64,000 nucleotides of DNA, from assembly GCA_026122225.1 (NCBI GenBank), contig JANEZZ010001866.1, forward strand, positions 186,001 through 250,000, given 5' to 3'. This document shows, piece by piece, positions 32,400 to 45,100 of this stretch. How positions within the stretch are numbered: the stretch's first letter is position 1; each line of letters starts with the position of its first letter. Position numbers and translations under genes: made by a program. The notes beneath the pieces are model-generated. The model was given only the letters and a program-made list of their open reading frames with translations, was not told the origin of the DNA and searched no databases. The DNA comes from Heloderma charlesbogerti (lineage: Eukaryota > Chordata > Lepidosauria > Squamata > Helodermatidae).

Positions 32400-34060
32400 T
32401 TGCTTCTTGGAGAACATTCTGGTTTTTAAGGTGGCTTCATGGCATGACGCCACCCATTTAAAATGCTGAGTGGAATTTTGAAAAAGAAAAAGGACTCCCT
32501 CTCTGTTTCTTTTATTAGAGATGGAAAGGTAAACTTCTTGTTACTAGAATTAATTTATGGAAACCATAATAAAGCTGTTGAGTCCAATTGAAAAGGGATC
32601 GCTGTCACTTAAGTAATATACAGAGGAGAAGACATTGTACATGAAAACACGTTAAAGAAATGTGCAGACTTAAAATAAATAACATAAAAATGACTCTCTG
32701 TTAAAATAGAATTCTTCACGGGTGGGGTTTATACCTCTGTAGATAAGAGGTATAACCTGGTATGATAACAAAATAAAGCTGTAATTATTAGTTTAACACA
32801 AAAAAATTAAAAATCAGTTTAACAAATGTATTAACACGCTCCAATATTCAGTAGTGCTAAATCACGTAATATTTACATCATGGAATATAATATCAGCAGG
32901 CAACACAAAAAAAGAAAATCCATGTGAACTGCAGCAGACATTTTGGATATACATATATTCTCAATATATTTAGATATACTTTCCTCCATTTTTTGTACAA
33001 TACTAAAAATTAAGTCGTTAACATACTTCAAGATTTTTAAAAATGTGTATTACTGTCAACTTGTTCCTCTGTTATTAACAACTAGGTCCTTACTATCTAC
33101 AGCACAGTTCAAAATAAATTTTCTTTCCACACATTTTAAGAGCATGAAGAACACTATAGCTCCAAGATGACGGATGCCCCAGAAAATTGCTCCAACAAGA
33201 TTATGTTGAACAAGGGGAAAATTATAGATTGCAATTTGCACATCAACAGATCCTGAACGCAGCAGGAGGGCCGACGAAGAGATCAAAATGAGACAGGGTC
33301 CCACTGCTTAACTGTTCCTGAACTGGTCTGGATAACAACAAGGGGTCCAAATCCTAAATTAAGTGCTTGTCTTTGCAGGCTATGGCCTGGGCAACAGATT
33401 CCACTCTTTTTACAACCAGATGCAAACTAAATGTGATCTATTCCCAGAAAGGACGGTGCAAACATAGATTTGAATTCTGATGCTGTGATTTTCAAAACTC
33501 ACCTTCAAGGGCAAACCCCCATTGTGTGCACGCTGCCCTGGCTGAGACCCTGCCAAAAGCATGAGATGCAGAATATTCTTTTAAAACCCGTTTGGTGCAT
33601 GGTCAGCACAGTGCTTTTATGATAGCCAGGTTAAATTTACAGTCTCTTTGTGGATGCACATAGAAGTTTTTTTTTTAAAACAGATGAAGCAGCTCTTTGA
33701 ACACATGCACACAGGCTTGCTACATGAGCCAAAAAATGGGCTTGTGGGTGCCAGATTGCGGGGGGGGGGGGGAACCATCCGAGTCTCTCATCATTTCCTT
33801 GTTGGAAAGGGTGCCTGCCACATCCTTTTAAAAGTATGATACAACAGGATATGCAAGACTCCAGCTCAACAGCAGGGGAGTGAGATAGCAACCTGTGTGG
33901 TAGCAGCAGTGCTCGGGGGTGGGAGCTGGAGGTACAGAGCTCACATGTTTCAGTTCAGGGCACACACAGGGATGATGAGGAATCGGGAAGCAGGGAGTTC
34001 TTCACACAACTGTCAGTGAGGTGATCCCATCTGGAATGCACTGCCCCCCACAGGCTAAAG
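32400..34060. other. AT-rich, repeat-poor stretch downstream of GRK3
   Basis: No open frame with similarity and no recognisable transposon. It could be distal GRK3 3' UTR or spacer; the sequence alone does not decide. Confidence 0.3.
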
Positions 34061-34064
34061 ACAG

Positions 34065-34196
34065 CTTTCCCCAACATGGTGCTCTCCAGATGTGTTGGAC
34101 TGCATCTCCCATCATTCCCAGCCAGCATGGCCATTGATGGGAGATGCAGTCCAAGACATCTGGCAGACACCAGGTTGAGGAAGGCTGAACTAAAGA
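34065..34196. mobile_element. Palindromic MITE (hAT-like) with target duplication
   Basis: The arms are cagctttccccaacatggtg and the inverted gacaccaggttgaggaaggc, with a catctcccatcattcccagc core. Flanking gctaaaga and actaaaga match 7 of 8. Confidence 0.7.
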
Positions 34197-34199
34197 TGC

Positions 34200-37190
34200 A
34201 CAAGGATGGTCAAGGTTTAGTCATTCAAGCAGAGACTGACCAATTTTATTCCACTCAAAACCAGTCAGGGGACCGGAACTCAACAGGCACAGAACCTTCT
34301 TCTGTCAGAAATTGCCACAAAGGTTCTTCCAGTGGTAAAGCCTTGCAGGCGGTAAAAGCACGGCACCGCTTCTTTCTCTCACACACTCACTCACACCAGA
34401 TAAAATATTAGATACTATTATTATTACTGCAAATTTCTTCCAGCAACCTCTGACGCTCTTGTGACTTCTAAAATGAACTTTTTTGTGCTTTAAAAATATA
34501 AAAAGGAAATCGCTTTCCTAATTTTAAAAAAGGGTCTCAAATTCCTGACTGGAAAGTATTGCAGGTTAATTATCATCCTAAATAGAAATGTAATCTCTTA
34601 TTTAATTCTGTTGATGTCCTTGCAGGTTCTCCTCTTTTCTCTCCCACTTTGCTAACCCCTTGTGAACGTATGAAGGGGGGGGGGGGCTGGCTTCACAGGT
34701 TGAGCACAACAATGTTCAGTTTGTTATCTCACTTCTGCCCATGTCACTTCCACATGTATGTTTTACATACTCCATGTGGGTGTGGGGGAAAAGCGAACTC
34801 CAAGAATTTTATTTAGCCTAAGGAGGGATTAAGCAAATAAACTGGAATCTACCAAAAAATAAAAATAAAATGGTTTTGTAAGCCTTTGTTTTCATTTCAC
34901 ATCTTTCGCGAACTAGATTTCCAAACTGGATTTTTAAAAACTTACTAGTGATAAAATACTTTAAAAATCAGCTGCCACCCCTGCCCCCATTCATATACAC
35001 CCTGGTCCAGAAATACATCAGTGGGACTTCTGTTCTGCTGAAATCAGTAGAACTGAACTCACCACAAATTCAACTCCCGCTGATCTCAGTGGAACTTAAA
35101 CACAGTAAACCTCCTTTGGATTGGGGCAGGTAGACATTTTTCTTCTTGTACACAGCAGTCAAACTATGACACTGGTATGAAACTAACCCCCCCCCCCCAT
35201 AAACTTTGAGAGTATTCTAGAGCACAGTGGATCTGCAATCAAATATATAAACGCTCACACTCGTGTTTTACTCCTATTGGGAATTCACTAAAGTGGAAAT
35301 AGGAATTATTATTACACTACTACAGTGAATTTTAGCTGCCTCTAGTAAAATACTAACAATAATCTAAAGCCAGGCTATTTAAAATAATAGCTTACTGAAG
35401 GTTTGCAGAAAGAAGGTCATCATGTACAACAGTACAGTCTACTCAAATGTCAGCCCAGCAATATTTTCAGAATCATATCCCCTTTTTAAAAGCTGATCCA
35501 AGAAAGAATGCAACATTTTGTTTCTTCCCACTGCAGATGCATCTTGCTCCATACAAAAAACTAACAGCCTGCATCACAAAACATCGGGAAGTCTGGAGGG
35601 GGGAAAATGTGGCTATGCTATGCTCAAAACTAACTAAAACGTGTAACGCAAAGACAAGCCCAAGGACATCTCTCTGACGCAAGGACTTATCCAAAGGGCA
35701 GCCCTCCTCAGGCCAAGCATAGAATGTGCAGAGCCATCAGCAGCATGGGAGGCATCCCCGTTTTGCTTGAGGATATTCTTGTGCTGGAACTTGGAAGCCA
35801 GCCAGTCAACTAGCTGGTCGAACAGACTAGACAGGGCCCTAAGCAGGCCCCATACGGCCTCTGTTGCACATGAAGACCAGCATAGCCAGGGGCTTCGTAC
35901 ACATACCCAGGACACAGAGCAGGTGCACTGACGCAAGACAGCTGATCCTTGGAACTGCGCAGGCACGGTCCAAGAACAAAAAGATCCAAGAAGAGTCCCA
36001 GGGATTAGTCTTTTTAAAGACTATGACTTAAGACCCACAGAGATACTTCAGCAACCCTTGAGAACAGCCATGCTGTTCAGCAGACACTGCAATTCATGAT
36101 GGCTGCAGTTCCAAGTTCCTTAACTCAGTAGCTACTACATTGTTCAAGAACACCATTATCAAAATCTCTGGGCCATGGAAATTGACAGCAGCCAACCAAA
36201 AGAAATGAACTAAGCTCTGACTTCAGAGAACGTCTAGGAGAGCTACATGCATACAATATATAACGACAGAACCCAGAATTAGCAAGCATTCACACTAATC
36301 ATATCCTAAAGAATAGGTCCTCTCTACAGAATCCACCCCAGTGGAAAGGGACTCCAAGACTTTGCAAAAGGGAGAAATGATCCAGAAATGGGGACGATAT
36401 CCATGGGCCACATTTTGCAGTGGTTTCCGTGTGATCTCATGGATGGCCAGTGGCAACTTTTCCATTCCTTCCTGTTGCTTTTCCTCAGAAGAGATGCTCA
36501 AGATAGGCAGCATACTCGCAAGACAGAAATATCAGGGGGACAAGGACACTAGGGTGACAGATTTTGCAGCTGCCATCTAGATGAGCCAAGTCACCCATCT
36601 ATCTGCAACCCAATCCTAGAATTGCTATGCACCACATCTGAATACTGGATTTGTTTAAAACTTTCTTTTTAAAGTGCTGTTGACCTGAAATTGGGAAAAG
36701 TTGATTCGGTCTTCACCGTAAACCCATCCAGTGGAGCCAGCTCTTTAAAAAAGGAGGAGCAGCACATACACACAACTGAACAAGAGACAAAGCTGCCACC
36801 CGCTTCTCCCAGTCAGCCCACCATCTTCTGTGTCGGGCGTAACCCAGCATGCGTGTCAAGGAAGCAAAAACGTGGCAGATGCAAGTAGGAAGTGCAACCA
36901 AATGAGACTGATCGGAATTCAACGCTTGTTTCCCAAGCAGCAGCAGCAATAGCAACATTTAAAACCACAGGACGCTTACAGAGTTCAGTTCAGTTGAGCG
37001 CGTGACGAGAAGCATGCTGCTGGTAGCCGGCAGAACAGAAAGTCATCCATGATGGGTGGAAAGGGCATGGAAAGAGTCATCGTGCCCCAAAAGGTGGAGA
37101 CTCCTTCCAAAGGTCAAAGGGCACATCCACCTCCTTGGCATAAAGACACAGTTGTCATTTCAGCTTGCAGGTCTATTGTATGTACCTGAA
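34200..37190. other. Repeat-poor stretch downstream of GRK3, no gene recognised
   Basis: Apart from short homopolymers (G8 near 34676, C10 near 35190) I see nothing to name. It may contain distal GRK3 3' UTR. Confidence 0.3.
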
Positions 37191-37194
37191 GGGG

Positions 37195-37493
37195 TTTATT
37201 GCAAAGACGCAACACCTTTCCTCCGCCATATTAGGGGGACCACCCGTCGGGTAACACCGCCAGGGTGTGTGAGGCATCCCCCCCCTCTGTCCCTTGTTCA
37301 GAGTCCCCCCACCCCCTGGCCATTGCATCAGCCTTCTTGGACGCCTTGCAGTAGGTTCCTGGCACCATCCCCCTGCACTCAGCATCCACACTTCTGCCCT
37401 ACACCCTGCTTTGGGGACTGCAGAAGGAACTTAGAACGATGTGGTGACATACAGACAAATATTCCCTACAATGCTGTTCTGTCCACCTTGGTC
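37195..37493 (-). other. GRK3: GRK3 proximal 3' UTR with candidate polyadenylation signal
   Basis: AATAAA is read on the minus strand at 37195-37200, about 300 nt after the stop. It may be a proximal site only, because mammalian GRK3 transcripts are known to have long 3' ends. Further minus-strand AATAAA hexamers occur near 34.8, 34.2 and 32.5 kb. Confidence 0.4.
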
Positions 37494-37655
37494 CTAAAGG
37501 CCATTGCTGTTCCTGTGGCTCAGCGGGGGCTTGGAAAGTTCCACCACTGTGGAGCACGATTTATTCAGGAACTTGGGTGCCCGCCGTAACAGCCTCTGGG
37601 CTTCCATAAACGCTTCTGTCAGCTCCTTCTTCCACTGTACAAACTCTGGGTCACT
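37494..37655 (-). CDS. GRK3: GRK3 terminal coding exon, G beta-gamma binding C-terminus (residues 636-688)
   Basis: The exon encodes [20 protein letters not shown] and [13 protein letters not shown], and ends SHRNSNGL. The TAG stop is at 37494-37496. The basic helix after W643 is the known G beta-gamma contact in this family. Confidence 0.97.
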   Translation of the reverse strand, partial: SDPEFVQWKKELTEAFMEAQRLLRRAPKFLNKSCSTVVELSKPPLSHRNSNGL

Positions 37656-40600
37656 CTGGAAAAAACAAGCACATACAAATCAGTTCTTCAGAATCCACTG
37701 TGATGACAAGAAAACCTAAGAAATTAAGTTCTCCCTGAATTGCAGCAAGAATCTTGGTAATGGGGGGGAGGGGCTGTTCAGGGGGGAGATGTGGCAAAGG
37801 TGCCAGAAGTTGGGGATGGGGACAAAGCCACTGAATTGCATGCAGAAGGTCTCAGGTTCAATTCCTGGCTGCACCTCCAGTTCAAGGGATCCCATAGCAG
37901 AAGCTGGGGAGAACCCTCTCGGCCAGAGACCCTGGAGCGGGGCACAGCTGCCGTCCCATGTCCCAACTTGCCATTTGCAAATGTTTCAAGAGGTGTCCAT
38001 GCTGGCAGCTCAACCCTGAAGAGGGGCTAAGAGAGCAGGAGGCAGGCAAGCTAGAATGGTAACACTTTGCACGCAGGGGGTGGGTGGGTGTTGGAGCATG
38101 TACAAGGCTGCTTGCTACCCAAGAGGGGACAGGGGGAAGAGAGCCATGATAACTAACCCGAAAGCCAGGCAGCGAACACCTCTGTGCTTTTGGGAAGCTG
38201 GCTACGGCACACTGTAATGAGGGAATCAGGCGTTTCTAAATTTGCAGTCCTCAGAAATGTGGAACTTTAAGGTGAGCAATTCTGGTGCGCACACTTTCCT
38301 GTCCTACGGGACCGGGGGTCATAAAAGTCGTGTACTTTGAGCAAGCAAGGGGGAGGCGAGGCCTCTCAGGATGTGACTTCCCTTGCAGGAGTCAACAGCG
38401 GTGCGGGGTAAGCACTGGCAGTGCCCAAGGACGTTCACACAAGAGCCTACACGATCTCGCCGCAGACGCAAGGAAAAGGTGAAGACAGACCCGAGTGGCT
38501 CAAGACATGCTCAGAGCCTCGCCCAGTGACTTATGAAGCGCTCTCTGTGCCTCTGCCACGCAAGGGGCACACAGCTCCTTTGCAAGCTAGTAGTGCAGCA
38601 GGGCCACTGGCAGCCTGGGGCTGCGCGCTAGGACACCGACTCTCGCCTCTGCCGTAAACTCAGTGGCTTGCAGCTGCCTCCCTCTCCCCTTGCTGCTTCC
38701 CTCTCCCCTTGCCTTCCCTATGGGGTGGGGCTTCAGGGAGGGGGAGGTGCCTTAATGGGCCAGACAGGGAAGCGTGCCGGGGGGCCCGGGGTTCCCCACC
38801 ACTAGTCTACAGTGACTAGCAGCAGACCTCCAGGTTTTCAGAGAGGGGTCTCTAGAAGTTCTACCTGGAGATGCCAGGGATTGAACCTGGAGCCTTCCTT
38901 TCCCAATAATACTAGCCTCCCTTACAAGGCTGTTGTTTAAGGACTGCTGAGAAGATGCAGGTGATGTACTCTCAGAAAAAGCATTATTTTGCTTGCTTTT
39001 ATCGTCAGAATATGCTCAACTTTCCAGGGCATGGAAAGCTGAGCATACATGTGTGTCTATGTTTTGAGTTTAGAGCTGTCTTTCCTCCCCACCCACAAAC
39101 AGACCAAAAACACAAAGCCACAAGTTACCTCGCACTGCAGGACAAACTGCTTCCCTCCTTTTATTCTGAGCAAGATGCATTTCTTGTCCTTGATCTGTGT
39201 TTCCTCCACAGACACGATTTGTTCCATCGTCAGCAGATTTTGCTAAGGGAGCAAAATGAATCCAGGCTGAATTCAAGGTTCATTGCAACTGCAGCCAGCA
39301 AGCCAAACTGACCAGGCCACTAACTGTACTTCTTGGTGTTTGCAAATTGTTTACAGAGGGAAAAGGAGGAGCTCAAAAGGAATCCACTTGTTCCATAGAC
39401 GGGGCAGAAGAAAGGGCCTTATAATAAGACCACTCAAAATGTCACAACATGGAATGCCGCTACACTAGGATATCTCACCAAAAGAAGAAGAGAGGATTTA
39501 TGTTTTTCAGACCAGACATCTCTGTGAAACGACTGCCACTTATGGGAAGCATGCTTTAAAAAAAGCTCCTCTGGAATTTGTTCGTGACTCATGCATGCTC
39601 AACCCCAAGTCCCTGTCCCTTGTCTGACTTGGACGGGAAGGAACGAGAACCAGCTCATGGCATCCTGCAGGGGGCTTGGCCACCAACCTGCTTCCGATCC
39701 ACCCATCCTGCCCTTTCCTGAGGCGAAAGAGAGGACAGCAAGGAAAGGGGCTGAGACTGGATGCTGCTGGGGAATCGGCGGGGTGGTTCTTTTCCTTCTC
39801 CAGCTACTGGCTTTCCCCACGGGGTGTGAGGAAGCGGGAAGAACGAGGCTGTCTTGCACTCCAGTTTGCCGCACAACACTCTACATTTAAACCTAGAAGC
39901 AACTTGGCCATTACAGCCGCTTCTTTTTTCCTGTCACCAACTGGGAGATTTCTCTGCTATACACAGCAGAATCCTGAAGGCACTATAACAGCGATTCCCA
40001 ACCTGGTGCCGTCCAGATGTGTTGGACTACGACTCCCAACATACCCAGCTACCATGGCTAGCTAGGGGATGCTGGAAGTCGTAGTCCGAAACATTCGCAG
40101 AGCACCAGATTGTGGAAGGATGCTCCACAATATTTACCAAGGGAGGGAGGGAGGGAAGTGGGGGCGAGATAAATTCACCCAAGGCATCCTGTACGAAGGT
40201 AGACGCACCTTCCAGCCAGCCTCCTCACTTGGCACATTTAGGTGCTCTCACCCTTTCCCTCTTTCTCAGATGCCTTCCTTCATCAGTATCAGTTGTACTG
40301 CTTTACGTTATTATCAGCTATGCTGCTGCTGGTTCAGGATCTCTTTTCCCCCCCAATTTGATTTGTTTTTTTTAAATGTTCTGTTAGCCACTCTGAGGGC
40401 CCATTTTAGAGCTCTAGAAGTGGGTTATATCAATAAAACCAGCAAAATAGTAGGAATTAAAGGAGCAGGCTACTGTCACAACGGCAACAGGGAACGTAAC
40501 GAGGTCTGTGGACAGGCTCCCCGAAAGGAAGCAACACTGCATTCTTCTACAGTTGCTACAGGGCTGCGTCTCAGGGGCTGATCCTACAGAGCAGCAATTC

Positions 40601-42069
40601 CCAAAGGCCCAGTAGCTGCGGCACACTTTTTTTGGAACTGAAAGTCAGAGATGCGCAGGTGTCACTCTTGCAGCTGAAAGCGATTCCTTTTAGGGAGTGT
40701 GTAAGCATTAGGCATTATGCGCCCTGGACAGAGCCCATCCTTGTGTTTTTGTGACAGACAGAGAGTGGATAATTCAGCTGTGTCAGGAGCAAGAAGGAAC
40801 AATCCAATCACACCCAGTTCGGCAGAGCCCGCCTGGAACGAGGCAAGGCGAGAGCAGTGGGTCATGCAGAGGGACAGGGGCCACCCTCCCCTGTGCAGGG
40901 CTGCTTTGTGCTCCCAGGAAGCTTGCTCACTTCCCACAGCCAACAAATTGGCACTTTGGGAATTGCTGCTAGAGGGGTTCCGTCGCCTTACCCGTTTGTG
41001 TTTTTTTGTGTAAGTGTGCCAAGCGTCCTAAATGGGAGAAGGAGGCCGTTACAGTCTACCCAGAACTCTCCCATGCCTTCCCTATGTTTGCCCGCCAGGC
41101 CCAGCTGAAGAGGGGAGAAGGCGGCAGGGCTCCCCCTCCCTCTCGAGTGGGCACGCGATGGTAACTCACCCGCGACTCCCCTTCTCCCCGCCATTCCAGC
41201 CGGTTTGGAAAGAGGTAAAAATAGCGCCGCTGCCACTGAGTTAAGAAGGGGTTCCCCAACTTCAGCATGTACCCGTGCATAATGCAGTCCTTCCCGAGAG
41301 CGTAGTCTGTTGCAATATGGAAAACCACATTAAGGGAGGGCGGGGACTCGTATTTATATGGCTCCATCGGCACACAGACCACCTGGCAGAGTAACAGAAG
41401 CAAAAGGAGGTCCCCGCCACAAGGAGCTTACCATCTATCCCTGCCACAGGATGCTGTGATGGCTTAAGTGGCTTTAAAGGGATCAGACACATTCACTGAA
41501 GTCGATCAGTGATCACTAGTCACGATGGCTACATATGAAGCCCCTTCCCGCCAGTCCTGGTTCAGAGGTAGGTTACCCCTGAATACTAACTCCTGGGCAG
41601 CAACTGATCCCTTCCTGCCCTGTCTGTGGCTTCCCTTTGGGGCATCTGGGTGGTCACTATGGGAGGAAGGACACTGAACTAGTTGAGACTTTGGCCTGAA
41701 CCAGCTGCATGGCTCCTCTTGCATTCTTTAATTTTGACAGCAGAGGGACAGAACAGTGGAGGAAAGAACAAGGCAGAGAAACAAGCTGAGGGAGGGAGGG
41801 AGGGAGGGAGGGAGGGAGGGAGGGGGATGAGAGAGCAACAGAAGAGAAACCTGAAGAAACATAGCAGTGATGGAGGGTCAACATCTAAACACAAACCACT
41901 ACTCTGAGGATAACCAGCTGCCTAAATAACATCCCTGCTGTGACCTTCACTCATCAGCTCCATCATCCTCAGCTCTACAGAGGTCTCCTGCTCCTTCAAG
42001 TCCATGCCCTTTGGCCCTTCCTGCCCTTTCAGATTGGCACTACAGCATCTGTGTCAGGCTACCTCTCCT

Positions 42070-42101
<32 letters not shown>

Positions 42102-45100
42102 TTACTTCACATGCCTCCTCAAAGTCCACATTTTCCATGATGTCTTTGGCTCCGCCCCCTAGTTATCAGGCCACACTGTAACTAAGCTGAAGCACATTTT
42201 TCCGAAATAATGGCGTCTTCGTCTCCTGCCTGCCTCTTGCCTTGCCTTGCCTTCCCTTTGCTTCCTATAGATCACAGGAGGTTGCCAAATTGTAGATTGC
42301 AAGCCCCTTGGGGCAAGGACTTCCCTCTTGTACTCTGTCAAGTGCCATGCACATGGATGATGCTATACAAAAAACAACAGGCCCCCAGTGGCCACAGAAA
42401 ACCCTCAGGCATCTGGAATTTGGCAGGAAGGACGTCTGGACACCTCTCTTTTTAAGAACAAAAGCGGCGGTGCAAGAGTTCAAAGCAAGCATCATTAAAT
42501 GCCAAACTGAAGAGGAGCACTTAATGCCAGAACGTTTCTCCTCAGCAATGCAGAGAGATCAATCGCCCTCCCACCCAACCCGCTGTACCCTCGCTGTCCA
42601 TCCATGGAGGGTTCTCACATTCCAGAGACGAGAATCATACACCAGAGCCGCCTCTCACCTTCCTCATGGCCAAGCTGCTTGTTTTTTGCTCGCTTCCTGG
42701 CTTCGATCTTGTCCGTGTCGGCGTTCACCGCATCGTAAACTGTTTCTGCCACTTCCTGTTGCCAGCGCTCTGAGATGACCAAGGGGAAGTTCTTATACAG
42801 TTCTTGGTCGCTATCCAGCAACTGGGAAAAAGGGGTGTGGGGGGGAGGAGAAGGCATCACCAAGAGGGAAAACCGGTCACCTTCCGCCATTGGCCCCATT
42901 CTTTGAAGAGGATCTGTATCATCATATGGATCTAGGGGAGAAGTCCTGCTCGGCACTATCAGTCCTCAAGAGGCACCCTTGTCTTAAGCAAAGCCTTCCT
43001 CAAACCCAACAAATTCTAAGCAATGATTCTTAACGTTTACATAGCACATTTCAAGTCTTCAAAGCACTTCACGTACATTCGCTTGGTAACCGTTGCAACA
43101 CCTGTTGAAACATACAGTCACACTCGTAGCCCCCATGCGCCGCCAGCCCTCACCCACCATCACGCACCCTTCTATTAACAGCTCAAAAGCCTGGGGCAGG
43201 GGCTCTTTCTTACAGGACCTGCTTAATCCAGCTTCCTGTGTGGAACAACCAAGCTGTGAACCCAGGAAACTGCTAGGTCGACATACCCACTGCGGAATTC
43301 CCCACCCATCATATCTAGTCTGAAACACCGAAGGAAAACATCCACCTCGCACCTTGATGCCTTTCGTGTCTTCTTCATCGAAGGAGCCGATGTCGAAAGC
43401 ATCTGCAGCGTTCACTTCTCCCCGCGGAGGAATCAGGGGTGGGGGGTACTGGCAAATCAAGGGTAACAGAGTTACAAACCTGTGGTACATGGGGATAAGC
43501 CTTATTTTTATTTATTAAAACAGGAGTGGGCAACAGCAGGAGGTCAGGGGGCCATTTTTGTCCCACTGGACTCCCCCCTCCCCATAGGCCACATCTCCCT
43601 CCACCCCCCAGTCCCTGAAGTGAAAAGTTTTTGTTTTTTTAGTAGCATATGGAGTGCCAAAAGGGTAAAAAATACTTCAGAATGGCCATTCCAGATGCCA
43701 GTGTGGGGGGGGGGGATTACTTATTTTTTTTACAAATTGGGGAGGGCAGCAGGGGCCGCATGCAGACCATGGCCTGCACGTTGCTCAGCCCTAATAGGCT
43801 GCACCTTCAGCAAGCTATCAGGAGACATACAGTAAGAATGATAAAATTCCAATATAAAATTGAACAAGAGAAGCGCAACCGTGTAAAAATTCAGCACAAA
43901 AACTACAGCGACCTCTTCATTCTGGATTTCCACGTCACCTAATACAGAGGCAAGCAGAGTCCTCGTTTACTCAAGAGCTGCCCATCGCAGGGCCTTTAGG
44001 AAGGAAGCCCTGCTGCGCTGGCAGAAGGCAAGAAATGCTGCCGCCATGAACTGCAATGCAGAATCAAGGCCTGTTGTTTATTCTGCAGAGCCCTTTAAAG
44101 GGTGGCTCAGGGCTCCTTGCGTCCCTTCCCAGAGCCTTCGAGTCTCAGTGGACCGATGAGCAGATGGCCTTGCCCCAGGGTGGCCCCTTGCTGCTGCCAG
44201 GTGAGAAAGACAGCTCACCTTTTGCAAGTAGACGTGCTGCCAATCAATCCCTTTGAAGAACAAGTGTCCTTTTACTTCTTGTGCACTGAGGAATAAAATC
44301 ACAACCAAAATTTGATTCCCTTACACTATAAAGCTTAATATACAGTGCAGTATCCTTCTAAAGGGAAACATAAAGAGCATCTGGATTCAAGCCATGGAAC
44401 AGGGCAATATATTCTAATAAAACTTTTAACAGACTGCAGCTTTCCAGGAAAGGGGGAAGCGGGGCAAAAAGCCTTTGTAAAAATGTAATATAATGAGGAG
44501 GAGCCATATCTCAGTAGCACCCAGGTTCAATCCCGAAAAATGTCCAAAAGATTAAACAATATTTTATTTTAGAACAATAAATAAAATGATTAAGACAAGG
44601 TGTTAATGCATTGCTACTTGTCCTTTATTCCCTGCAAAATATTTCTAAAAACTACATGGTAGGAAGGCTTTTATGTAAGACTAGAGATGAAATATGTCTA
44701 GAAATGTAGAAGCCATGGGGAAAGGTTTTTTTTTTAATCCTCATTCCTTTACTTACAGCTGAAAGGAAACACTTTTTCTGACATCATGAAGCACTTATGC
44801 TTTCACTTGGAACTTACCCGCTTCCCTGGCAGCCAAGCCTCCTGCTAACATCTCGCTGAAGAAGACCTTCCAGGAGGGACTTAAGTTCGGGGGAAAATGA
44901 ATCCGGTAATTCCACATTCTAGGGAGAAGAAAACAAGTCCAGAAGGTCACTGGGGTTGAACTCACACTCTCCTCCAAGGACAGATCCTCCAGAAAGACAT
45001 CACACACACACACCCAAAACCCCACAGAAAATTCCCCAGACAAAGATAGCACCAGTCCAAGCAGTTATTTAAGGCATGGAAGGTCTAGAACTACCTTGAC

